From Aphrocallistes beatrix (taxonomy: Eukaryota; Porifera; Hexactinellida; Sceptrulophora; Aphrocallistidae): a stretch of 64,000 nt of DNA. The stretch is from contig OY725488.1 in the NCBI GenBank assembly GCA_963281255.1, forward strand, positions 3,991,925 to 4,055,924, read 5' to 3'. The position numbers were made by a program, and so were the translations under genes. Shown here piece after piece: positions 34,214 to 44,299 of the stretch (positions are counted from its first letter, which is position 1; each line of letters opens with the position of its first letter). The notes below the pieces were generated by a model. The model was given only the letters and a program-made list of their open reading frames with translations, did not search any database and had not been told where the DNA came from.

Positions 34214-35498
34214 CGGGCGTTCAATAAGTTCTGATCATTAAGAGATAACATTACTATATTGTACAAGTACCATAATTCGCTCATAGAATATGTTTATTCT
34301 ATCAATTACCTAAAAGTCAGTTTTTATTTCATCTTGATATTCCATATACTTATTGATTCACACATTATTTTGTAAAACCGATTTTGCATACTAATCAATT
34401 ATGGCGTCATCAAAGAAGAATTCTAATATTGAGCAGAGATCGTACGTTAAGATTCGTACTCTGCTCGGGAAATCTGCGCACGATATACATGTTGACTTGG
34501 TGCAAGTCTACGGTATGAAAGGTGCTCTATCTTATCCTGGAGTCAGACGATGGGTCCAGCGCTTTAGAGCAGGTAGGGAGTCTGTGGAAGATGACCCTCG
34601 GGCTGGAGCACCTGTTACGGCGGTTGTCCCCAAGTATTCCAGTGCTATTAAGGAACTCGTTGATTCAGATCCTCATATCACTGTTAAAGAGTTAGTTCAT
34701 ATTATTGGGATCTCAACGGGAAGTGTTGATCACATTCTAAAGTCAACACTAAATCTATCAAAGGTTTGTGCCCGATGGGTCCCTCATTGCTTAACAAAGG
34801 CCCAAATGGCAACCAGGGTAAGATGTTGCCGAAACCTCTTAAAATTGTATAAAGGAGCTGACCCTCGCCGTTTATTTGAAGTAGTGACTGGTGATGAAAC
34901 GTGGGTACAGTATAGCACACCATCTAAAGAAGCGAACAAGGTGTGGAAGGAGAGACACTCAGATCCACCAATGATCCCTAGGCCCGATTTCAGGTCATCC
35001 AAGGTGATGTACTGTATATTCTTCGATGGATATGACCCAATTGCTCAGATAATAGTTCCAAAAGGACAAGGACAAAGACTTTTTAAACGAAGACCTAGTA
35101 CTGGAGCGAAGGAGTTAAAATTATTGCACAATAATTCCCGCCCTCACAAAACCAAGCAGGTCAAAGCCAAAATTACAAGCATGGGGATGGTTGAGCTTGA
35201 GCATCCACCCTACAGTCCAGACCTAGCTCCTTGTGACTTTTATTTATTCCCGAAGCTAAAAGAGTACCTTTCTGGCCGCCATTTCGACACAAATGCAGCA
35301 CTGGGTTCGGCGATTTTCCAGTATCTAAACCTTATACCTCCAGAGGACTATAAAAAAGTATTTGAACAATGGTTAGAACGTTTACAATGCTGTATCAATA
35401 ATCATGGGGAGTATTTTGAAAAAATAAAACATTAACAACTTGTTTATTGTGTATTTTAAATGTTTACAGTGTACTGATCAGAACTTATTGAACGCCCG
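34214..35498 (+). mobile_element. mariner element 2, nested in the Ginger right end
   Basis: Ends CGGGCGTTCAATAAGTTCTG and the inverse are flanked by TA (34212-34213 and 35499-35500). It lies between the inner subrepeats and the outermost 13 bp of the Ginger-type element and is therefore younger than it. Confidence 0.9.
34401..35435 (+). CDS. mariner transposase, open but catalytically defective
   Basis: A 344-residue uninterrupted frame spans the whole element: N-terminal helix-turn-helix (RRWVQRFRAGRESVEDDPRAG), first catalytic Asp in VVTGDETW and third in YSPDLAPCDF. The second catalytic Asp, HDN in mariner 1, is Asn here (LLHNNSRPH), with 34 residues to the third. Compared with mariner 1, about 14 residues are missing after PKG (the TGxFY segment). 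Frame conservation contrasts with loss of catalysis. It may simply be a young deletion copy; a retained DNA-binding role is possible but not shown. Confidence 0.9.
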   Translation: MASSKKNSNIEQRSYVKIRTLLGKSAHDIHVDLVQVYGMKGALSYPGVRRWVQRFRAGRESVEDDPRAGAPVTAVVPKYSSAIKELVDSDPHITVKELVHIIGISTGSVDHILKSTLNLSKVCARWVPHCLTKAQMATRVRCCRNLLKLYKGADPRRLFEVVTGDETWVQYSTPSKEANKVWKERHSDPPMIPRPDFRSSKVMYCIFFDGYDPIAQIIVPKGQGQRLFKRRPSTGAKELKLLHNNSRPHKTKQVKAKITSMGMVELEHPPYSPDLAPCDFYLFPKLKEYLSGRHFDTNAALGSAIFQYLNLIPPEDYKKVFEQWLERLQCCINNHGEYFEKIKH

Positions 35499-35868
35499 TA
35501 GTATCATGAAGCAGTTCTTAAAATAAATATAATATTAGATACTTAAAACTTATTATAATAACTATTTTTTCTTTTATTTACTAAAATACCCCATTTAACA
35601 GGTTTCTAAACATAAATAGTCATTCATATTCCTTGATCATATCATTTCGAAGTTAAGAAAGTAATTTTAATGAAATTATTAAATTTGGGCTTAGTATCCA
35701 CCTTAGCAATGTTCACACATTTAGAGGCCCAAATATAGTGCGAAGTGCGCTTCGCTTGCTTGCGCTGCGCGGCTGGCAGACACTTTCTATCCGCCAGAGG
35801 CGCCCTCCGGGCTCCTGAGGTCACACTGATGAATTATAAGATATATAACTTCTCTAAATATGTCTATC

Positions 35869-38406
35869 TATAGCATTCTAATACACTAAGGCAATGGCAC
35901 AGACTTTTTTTTCTGGACCATGGATTGGTTAAACGATCTAAGTGAATTTATCACTAATTATCAATTTAACATTTATTCGCTTTCTATTTGTCCACCACAC
36001 TTACTAAAGTCATATCATTGAGCCCAAAAGGTTAAGTACTTAATAAATGAGCGATTATAATCATAATATTAATTGCAAACAAACAAATACATTCGAAATA
36101 GATTCATAGCACAGCACGGCAAGACTAACAATTAGACACTAAGTAGGAATAATCATTATTGACATGGTGAATTCCATGAATTAAAATTAGTAAACTGAGG
36201 GATGTTATGAAGAGAAGATGATATTCTAAGATCGAGGAAGATCAAAACGTTGTTATTCCGTTAGACATCACTTCTCTTTCTTCATCCTTTATCCGGTCTT
36301 GTCACACCATTCCTAAGAAAGAGAAGAATTATTATACTTCACAACAACACAATTCTCTCACACTTATCAATCCATTTGTCATCAACTATGATTAAAATTA
36401 ATACTAGTAATTTAGTATGAGTTGAACCGGGATAAAACTGTTTTCGAAGAACTTGAGAGTTAGCAATTTAATGAAAGTTTTATGGATAATACAAGTAGTA
36501 ACGCAGTAGATAACAGCAATATATGGATACATAAGTGACCCCTGTCTAATAAATCTATTAAATTTATTGAGATCCCTTATCAGTTGTTAAATAGGTTTTA
36601 TTTTTTGTATAAGAGAAAACTGCACACCCAGCCACGTTATTTAGGTACTCAATTTGTGAATAATTAAATACATTTCATTAAAATCCCTGCAAACTATTCA
36701 AATATTCTTCAAGAGCTATGACTACTGTTAATATAAAGTTGTTTCGGCTCTCTAAAAAAACTTCAGTGGGGATGCGGGCAGGCGTTATAACATGACCAGT
36801 ATCTCATTATTTTATAATATAATCAAGGCTGCTAATTTGATATACTATAATTGGCTACAAACATTTAATTCACGCATTGAAGTCTCAATAACCATCAATG
36901 TATTTTATATGCTGGCATATCGACTCAATCTCTAGCAATAAACCCTTGTACCTGAAATATAATGGGATACTGATCCTAAATGACAATATATGCGGTAGCT
37001 GAATATTGATGCGGGCGAGGAGATGAAACACGGTCCTAATTAAAAGTCCTATACTAGGATTATTGGATTGTTGTTTAATCGAAAAAAAATTGAGATGATT
37101 GGATAATTCAAGTCGACGTTCATTATCCAAAATTTGACAATATGAAATATTATATAGTCAGGGTAGCTTATTGTGAACCACCAGGGGACCAACAAATTTG
37201 TTCATAATATACTTCATATTAATTAAGCGAACTTGATTCAATACAAATCCTATCTAAAAATGAAATTGGGACCAGGAGGTTAGTTCATAATAAACGAATG
37301 TTTATATTAAGCGGGTTCATAATAAACGACCCTGACTGTAGTTTGAACTAAATATCTGACAATATAAGCCGAAATGATGTTTTATTCAGTTTTAATGGAT
37401 CATTTTGTATTCGAGCCTGTTAGTAAATATAGGTTTCTGAAATAATTATTTTAATTTAAAAAAAAATAGTTATTGGATACATGAGCTATCCAGGCGTTTC
37501 GTAGGTCGAGCGTCGAGGTCGCTAAGCTAAGAAAGAATACCTGAAAATGAACTAACTAAGAACTTATCTACCTTTTTTTCGTTGTCAGTTATGCTCTTAG
37601 TAGAGTAGGACGATTCCATCAGCAATCGTTCAGTGTGATCCAAAGATTGTCTCATAGGCTTGGAATTCCATTCAGAAAGATAGGAAGGGTAGTCAGGGAA
37701 TATACTGGGTACTCAAGTTTCTTTAGAGCTATTCTATCCTGGAAACTGTAACAGTACGAAGCCCGTCATTGTAGGTAATGGTTCTCTCGATGTCATCTGG
37801 TTTGAAAGAATGTACACAACCTAAACGGTGTGTAGTATAAATGTGACAATCAGTTAATACGTATAACACATAAATGATAGAAACTTATTCACATTAGCGT
37901 GTTTACTTCCTTGTCTTTCCGTGGGCGTGGAATTACCCTAAACAATTCTTTGGGAAATGAAAAGCAGAGGGATATTCTGCTCCGCTATTATAATTGGACT
38001 TGCAGCCTGGAACAACATAGGACACGTCGTTCCGGAAGAGTAATAAAGATGGATGCTTATGCTAGTGTTTCGGATCAACTTTGAGTCAAAACTTCACAAC
38101 AAGGTAGCAAATAAATATATAATTCATGTGGTTGATTTTAAAACAAAACAAGTAAGTAGTATGTTAATATATAAGCAATATGGTTGCTTAAAATAAGTTT
38201 AACCACAAATTCTCTATTGTGCTATCCTCGAACCAATTTGAAGAAAATCGATGCAGAATTAATGAAAAGGATCATTATATAATATACGAAGTTATATACC
38301 AGCATAATCCAACCATTTTCAGAAAAATTTATTTAGCTCGTTTAACCAATCCATGGTCCAGAAAAATAGGTCTGCGCCATTGCCTTAGTGTATCAGAATG
38401 CTATGG
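35869..38406 (-). mobile_element. Non-autonomous P-type (THAP) element, copy 2
   Basis: This 2538-bp copy lies in reverse orientation to 7143-9729, with ends TATAGCATTCTAATAC and GTATCAGAATGCTATG. The 7-bp flank GTCTATC is present at both sides (35862-35868 and 38407-38413). Other copies of repeat A have one GTCTGTCC at this position, giving an independent empty site. The THAP remnant (minus strand, about 38020-37600) is more decayed than in copy 1. Confidence 0.85.
37155..37338 (-). mobile_element. pogo/Tigger-type MITE inside P-type copy 2
   Basis: Same family and same relative site as 8221-8410; the first base of the left end is changed (TAGTCAGGG). Confidence 0.8.
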
Positions 38407-38786
38407 TCTATCCTAATGTTATAATCGATATTGCACGAAAAATCAGCAAATTTGTCAAATTTTACTTTTTTTGATGCGTATGATGACGTCATAACAGAGT
38501 GATGTGTCATCATTTTTTCATGATAGTTGTATCACTTGTGAGGTGTATTAATATACACACATTCTATGAAAATCTCAGCCTTCTATTTCGCAAAATGGCT
38601 GTTATGGTCGAAAAACTGACATTTCAAATTATAAAAAAGGTTAGTGACGTCATAATTCCATGATGAGTCGACATTTTCGTATGGGCTCTGAACTTAGTGG
38701 AGCCATAGCCAAAAGACCCCACACGCCAAAATTCAGCTTTCTGGCAGTTTCTTCAATCAATTCGTCACAGATATATAGATATAACA

Positions 38787-39865
38787 CATAGCCTACTATA
38801 CATAAGGCCTCACAACTGATTGTGGATTTTGGACCAGGGATGCGGAGGAAGACCGTTGAACTAATGCATGAGCTGCCTTAAATCATTTACAAAGCACAAT
38901 AGAGCTTAGGAATATATTATCAGCATATATAAATATGGTGTCAAAGTACCCATATCCATTGTTAAAAATTTGATTAGTCACCATATGGTTGCGCAATAGG
39001 TTATATTTGTGACAAATTTGGTGATTTTCAGAGGCCGTTTAGGGGCACTTTTAAGTGTTTTACTGTAAGATTTTTCGCATTGAACTGAGATATGAATGGG
39101 TTAATACGAAAATTTTGGAATTGTTTCATGGAAATGTTGGTACATTCCAGTGTTGCTATGGAAACGTGTTTGGGTCAGTTGGCGTTATATCTTGAAAACT
39201 GCAATGGCTACACATTCAAATATAATTCCATTTGATAGCGAATATACTACTTCCTATTAAGTGATAATATAATTTCGACCTCTAAATTCAATAGTTTATG
39301 AGATATTCGACAATGTACCATATTGGTCACATTTGATAATTTGTCGATTATCTCATAAACCTTTGAATTTAGAGGTTGAAATTATATTATCACTTAATAG
39401 GATGTAGTATATTCCAATCAAATGGAATTGCATTTAAATGTCTAGCTCTTGTGGTTTTCAAGATATGACCCAAACTGACCAAAACACGTTTCCATAGCAA
39501 CACTGGAATGTACCAACATTCCATGAAAAAATTCCAAAATTTTCGTGTTAACCCATTCATATCTCAGTTCTATGCGAAAAATCTTACAGTAAAACACTTA
39601 GAAGTGCCCCTAAACGGCCTCTGAAAATCACCAAATTTGTCACAAATATAACCTATTGCGCAACCATATGGTGACTAATCAAATTTTTAACAATGGATAT
39701 GGGTACTTTGACACCATATTTATATATGCTGATAATATATTCCTAAGCTCTATTGTGCTTTGTAAATGATTTAAGGCAGCTCATGCATTAGTTCAACGGT
39801 CTTCCTCCGCATCCCTGGTCCAAAATCCACAATCAGTTGTGAGGCCTTATGTATAGTAGGCTATG
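38787..39865. repeat. 1.08-kb near-perfect palindrome (foldback element)
   Basis: Two arms of about 520 bp, starting CATAGCCTACTATACATAAG and ending with the inverse, meet around 39326 with an unpaired centre of about 40 bp. Similarity between the arms is very high by eye. No coding capacity. It is inserted in the TATA tract of repeat A. Terminal motif shared with 365-1991 and 52719. Confidence 0.9.
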
Positions 39866-40290
39866 ATATACATTAATCGAGATTAATAGTAAGGATTTAC
39901 TGTTGCTCTTATAATTCCAGAATTATTGCCGAATAACTTTCTTTGTGTGTGTTTGTCCGAATTGATTGAAGAATTGGCAAGTCGTAGGAATGTGAAAATT
40001 GGCATGTAGGTGTCAAATGATATGACTACGATTAAGTTCTAAGATCTAAGCGAAATTTTCACACATCTGCAAAAAAAATGAAATACAATTGTTCACACCT
40101 TTTCAATACAAAATATATGACAAAATATATGACTATCACGATGGAAATATTGTACGGCATTACAATATATTGTCATTGCTATTAATACTTCAAAGCCACA
40201 ACTTATGTTTGATCTAAAATATATCATAATCTAAAATAGATCATAATGTATAGCAATAGAATAGATTATGTACATATTTTCACATCTTTA

Positions 40291-41642
40291 CAGTAAGACG
40301 ACATAATTATTTAGAATCAAAGAATTCTCGAGTTCACTATATTAAATAGTCTCTTTCCTGAAACGAATAGTCATAAAAAAAGTTATTTGTTAGTATTTCA
40401 ATATTTAATAGGGTATCCACTATTATTGACTACCATTCTACATCTTTTTGGCATAAAATGCCAATATGGTTCCAAAAATTCCGGACTTATCCCATTCCAA
40501 ATCTGGTTCAACTTGAGCTCAAGTGCAGAAACTGTAGTAGGCCTTCGGTGCGGGAGCCTATTGAGTTGATATTTAATCCAAGCGAATAAATTCTCTATTG
40601 GATTAATATCCGGGCTTTGACTTGGCCAATCTAACAACTTCCGAGGCATATTTTCTTCCATAAACGTCTTCACAACTTTGGACGTGTGCTTAGGGTTGTT
40701 ATCCTCTACAAGAAACCAGCTATTTTGATGGAAAACGTCTGCCTGGGATAGTAAATGCCATTGTAGGATTTTGCAGTATAAGACTCCTGTTAAATTCTGA
40801 CGGAATATACATAAGGGAAAAGTTCCCATTGAATAAAATGCTGCCCAGATGTGCACCTTTTTCCTATGCTTAGGGACAGTTTGCCAGCGTTTTTTTCAGC
40901 TTTTGTCCATATCTTCACTCTACCTCCATGCAACCAGAAGGAAGCTTCATCACAAAATATAGCATTCATCCAGTGTTTTTTCTCGTATTTCCTTGCCCAA
41001 TCAATTCTTTCAATACGGTTCTTCTCGGATAGCATGAAGGTTTTAAACGGAAACACCTTCTTGTACTAGTGTCTTGCAAGTGCTCGCTCAACAGTACGTT
41101 TACCCACGGCAATATTTAAATTTGCATGCAGATCTTTGATAGTCATTGCTCCTTTAAACCTACGAATCTGTTGCGAAAGACTTCCTTTTATTGCCTGGTA
41201 CTTTACTGCTGGTCTACCGGCACCTACCCCATGTTCAAGAGTGCGGCCTGTCTTAACGCAGTTGAGTGTATTGTAGTCCGTTGCCAGACTAACGGATAAA
41301 AGTTGAGATATAGCCCTAGGAGTGTGCTTACCAACTTCGGATAATACTTGTATTTGTTCCCGCTTAAGTTTCTGGGACATTAGAGAAAGTTTGTAAGCTA
41401 TTTAATGAAAATATATTTAATAAAAACATAGAGATTGAAAAAAATGACAAAAACTATGAAACCTCTGAAGATTCCACAGCCGCATCATGTAAAGTGAAGT
41501 GCAAGTTGCTATCCTAAGCATTCTAGTAGTTCCACAATACACAGAAATATAAATAAAATTGATTTCGTCTATGACCATAACTTATTGAATTGATTGGTTT
41601 TCTAACAAAAACAAAATTCTAAATAATTATGTCGTCCTACTG
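40291..41642 (-). mobile_element. Tc1-type DD35E transposon
   Basis: Inverted ends CAGTAAGACGACATAATTAT and ATAATTATGTCGTCCTACTG are flanked by TA. 1352 bp, one minus-strand transposase pseudogene. Confidence 0.9.
40398..41380 (-). pseudogene. DD35E Tc1-like transposase, one stop and one frameshift
   Basis: Minus strand from MSQKLKREQIQVL at 41380. The N-terminal region has GAGRPAVKY. An in-frame TAG at 41068-41066 follows ERALARH. The first catalytic Asp is in IFCDEASFWLHG. A base appears lost in an A-run near 40858 (after SIGK), shifting to VHIWAAFYSMG. The second Asp is in LVEDNNPKHTS and the Glu in SPDINPIENLF. I count 35 residues between them, one more than Tc1 itself. It is inactive but complete in outline. 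Confidence 0.85.
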
Positions 41643-41745
41643 TATATACATATTTTCACACCATTTGATGAATTTTGAAAAATATGCTAGAGACTATCTT
41701 GCAATGGGTGACATGGGGTTTTTAGGGATTACAAGCGAAGCGCTT

Positions 41746-41962
41746 GTTATCTTTAAGTTTTTAGTTTTTCCACCAGTGGAGTCATTTTGAAAGTTTTATT
41801 CCAATGTCCTACCTTCATCGATTCAGATTTGGATTTTTATCAGTGAAACTCGTTCTCAATGATACGTTAGAAATTCTCCGCATACTTTGCGCTCAAGGGA
41901 CTTAATTGGATCGATACTTCTAAAATTATTGGCTATTCTATGCACTTTTAACTGGTTGGAAT
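41746..41962. other. Short spacer
   Basis: Begins ACAAGCGAAGCGCTTGT, a small GC-rich hairpin reminiscent of the repeat A end; nothing else seen. Confidence 0.3.
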
Positions 41963-42191
41963 CTTAGTTGACTAATTCATTGAAAATAATAAAGAATTAT
42001 GGATTATTCGATTAATGAATTTTTCAAAATCTCAAATATTTTTGCAGATTAATGCCCAAAGGTAGTTAAAATGTTGTTTTGAAGGTTGTTGCTGAGTCCA
42101 TAAACAAAATATCAGATACCTTTTTTTTATTATTTTAGTTTCTTATTTTGAGTAATTAATTCATTGATAGTTCATGAATTAGTCAACTTAG
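41963..42191. mobile_element. MITE with CTTAGTTGAC ends, copy 2
   Basis: Ends CTTAGTTGACTAATTCAT and ATGAATTAGTCAACTTAG; flanks GTTGGAAT and GTTAGAAT form an 8-bp duplication with one change. At 229 bp it is shorter than copy 1 (934-1275) and has a different middle. Confidence 0.75.
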
Positions 42192-42199
42192 GTTAGAAT

Positions 42200-43220
42200 A
42201 TTGAGTGCATAAGGTACATCTATGTATTACAGGCTAAATCATTTGCAATAATTTTGCAAATTGCAGATCCAAAAAAAATAATGAGAATGAGCATCATTGC
42301 CTCTGTTTGATATTTTCTTATACATCCCATCAAACGAACCAATCTCATGGACTAAACCATATTCATCTTTCCAAACTAGCTTTTAATTAATCAATTAACT
42401 CGTAGCTCGCATCATTGAACCACGGACAATGGACTCCGCCACAATCACTAATTTTATTTGCGTGTCAGCAAAATGTCTTGTCGAGAGCCCAATGCCAATT
42501 ATTGCAGGCGTAAAGAAGAGTTGCTTGCGGATAGAACCCAAGTCAGATGACTAGGTTCCCATCGCTGGAACCAATTCGTCTACCACGTCCACATAGAAAT
42601 AGGAACGAAAATATCACATATCATTATTTAAAATAACTAAAATATATTAATATAGTATACGCGTATCGTTTAAGAACATTGTTAATTTTTTTTTTTCAAA
42701 AACCAATCTTTAACCAAAATTCAGGGGAAATTATACTAGATTTGACCCGCCATAAGCAGATCAATAATAATCGGATTGAAGTAATATTTCATTCTCGGAT
42801 TATTATGAATTCCACACTAATATTTTAAAAAATTAGAATATAATTGGCTTTTGATTTTTTTTAAATTTGAGGGTCTGTCATCTTTAATTCAACCTTCGTT
42901 TGTTATTTAGAAAATTAGACCACTATTGGAAGCTTACAGTGCTAGTTTATGAATTCTGTTCAGTAGGATCAAACTTTATATACTATGAGAAAAATCTCGT
43001 AAAATATTTTGCCTATCTCCGCAAAATTTGAAATATAGACATAGATCAACAAGTTGTTCATATATATAGCAATAAATGCCTCGCTTGAAATCTAATAATT
43101 ACTTACCTTTGTAAATTCTGTTTCGGTATTTTCTACTGGTTCGCTGCTAACTTCACACGTACATTTGCACCATATCAATTAATGAATGACATTTAATGCT
43201 ACCTGTCTTCACCAATATCT
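42200..43220. other. Spacer without recognised features
   Basis: AT-rich. About 42593-42650 (CGAAAATATCACATATCATT) resembles 46527-46560, on the other side of the LINE, which may be a small local duplication. Confidence 0.35.
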
Positions 43221-43480
43221 TCAGATTTTGTGCAGGCTTGTATATAATAACTTGACCCTGATAAATTGTATTGATGGCATATTTGTCACTAAAACAATTT
43301 GTGAATATTCTTTAATTAGTTGTGTCATTGAATGAAATCTTGGTGTTTCGCCTCGAATCTTTCGACGAATCCCATCTAATTTAAATAATTCCCTGTTGCT
43401 CACAGGACAATTTCTCAAAAGATGTCTAAGCCTACCACAATTGTACCGCTTCGTTTCTCATATTTAGAACAATACATTGT
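43221..43480 (-). pseudogene. Possible gag-like zinc-knuckle remnant
   Basis: On the minus strand NCGRLRHLLRNCPVSNREL looks like a CCHC knuckle whose first Cys is changed, followed by about 40 further residues. This would fit the end of a retroelement gag or LINE ORF1. No reverse transcriptase lies directly next to it in the same orientation with intact linkage. Weak call. Confidence 0.3.
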
Positions 43481-43825
43481 TATGTGTATTCACCTCCACA
43501 AACAAAATGTTTGAATGTTCTCTGCCTCTTTTCATTTTAGAATATCTCCCTCATAACTTGGCAGTTGCTTCATAACTATCTACACTTCTTCTTGAGTCAA
43601 ATCTACTACTATTGTCGCATCTTTAGAGTACTCTGTCTTCCACATCTTAGAATGTACAAGTATTTCAGTTTTCAAAAAACTCGTTCGTTAAAATACATGT
43701 ATATCTGACATTTGGGTTTTAGACAAATCTTCCACATCGCACTTTTCAGAATGTTTCACTGATGTCATCACACCTTCGCAACATCTCGAAGATTCGCTTT
43801 CTTGACAAATTAATACTACAAGGTG

Positions 43826-44110
43826 GGGCTTAAGTTCTCTCCCCTGTATAATTGGGTTGAGTTATTTTACTCCAATAATCTTAGGTATTATTATCATAAT
43901 TACTAAAGAAAGAATATTCTGGACGATTTTGTTAGAGTATATCCAATCTAGAACCTTAGACTACAATTTTCAGGACAAAGGGTGTGATGAAAAATTAAAC
44001 TCTAGAATATGGGTTAACTGCTTTCCCAACTATCTTTTCACTATCGATATTAGGGGATTGGATGAATTGCGCCTGAAATATTTTGTTAATCGTTGAATTA
44101 TCAAAGAAAT
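43826..44110 (+). mobile_element. Diverged relative of the CAGGGTGG-type MITE, left half
   Basis: TACAAGGTGGGGCTTAAGTT, AATAATCTTAGGTATTATTA and ACTGCTTTCCCAACTATCTT keep the order of motifs in the left arm of 2577-3348. The right half is missing where the LINE begins. Confidence 0.45.
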
Positions 44111-44299
44111 CCGTTAAACTTAGTTCTAGTGAAGAATCAGGCAATTTACTGGCGAGTTGAAATCAGGTCGATTTGTACAATTCCCCCAAATGACTGAATC
44201 TCTAAAATCTTATCTCTATAACTTTTGTATATTTGAGGGAAATGTCTGAGCTAAATTTCTCCAGAATGCACGATCACCCATTGTTTTGGAAGATTTGAT

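Larger units (their letters stand above)
28425..35513 (+). mobile_element. Ginger-type DNA transposon with integrase and OTU domains
   Basis: Outer ends are TGTTTCATGATA (28425) and TATCATGAAGCA (35502-35513), flanked on both sides by GTTC (28421-28424 and 35514-35517), a 4-bp duplication. Inside each end are inverted, reiterated blocks of about 66-70 bp with TGATATRTTGACACGC. The element encodes a multi-exon gene with a gypsy-like integrase and an OTU domain. Removing the nested mariner (34214-35498) leaves about 5.8 kb. Ginger elements, from published knowledge, combine gypsy-type integrases, GPY/F modules, sometimes OTU or Ulp1 proteases, inverted repeats and 4-bp duplications. All these fit; assignment to a named Ginger subgroup is not possible here. 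Confidence 0.85.
35742..39898 (-). mobile_element. Repeat A carrying a P-type element and a palindrome
   Basis: The GC-rich 3' block (GTGCGCTTCGCTTGCTTGCG) at 35742 leads to TCTCTAAATAT, then the P-type copy 2. Repeat A resumes at 38414 with CTAATGTTATAATCGATAT, runs to about 38786, is interrupted by the palindrome 38787-39865, and ends with CATTAATCGAGATTAATAG at about 39898. Confidence 0.8.
39899..41745 (+). mobile_element. Repeat B carrying a DD35E transposon
   Basis: GTCCGAATTGATTGAAGAAT near 39958 and the AAATTTTCACAC and TGTACGGCATTACAATATAT blocks lead to CATATTTTCACATCTTTA at 40290. After the nested element it resumes with TATATACATATTTTCACACC and ends with the GACATGGGGTTTTTAGGG unit near 41735. 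The copies at 26960-27010 show the uninterrupted site. Confidence 0.75.

Noticed and set aside
43857-44096. 79-codon plus-strand frame
   Set aside because: It overlaps a diverged CAGGGTGG-type MITE arm and resembles no protein.
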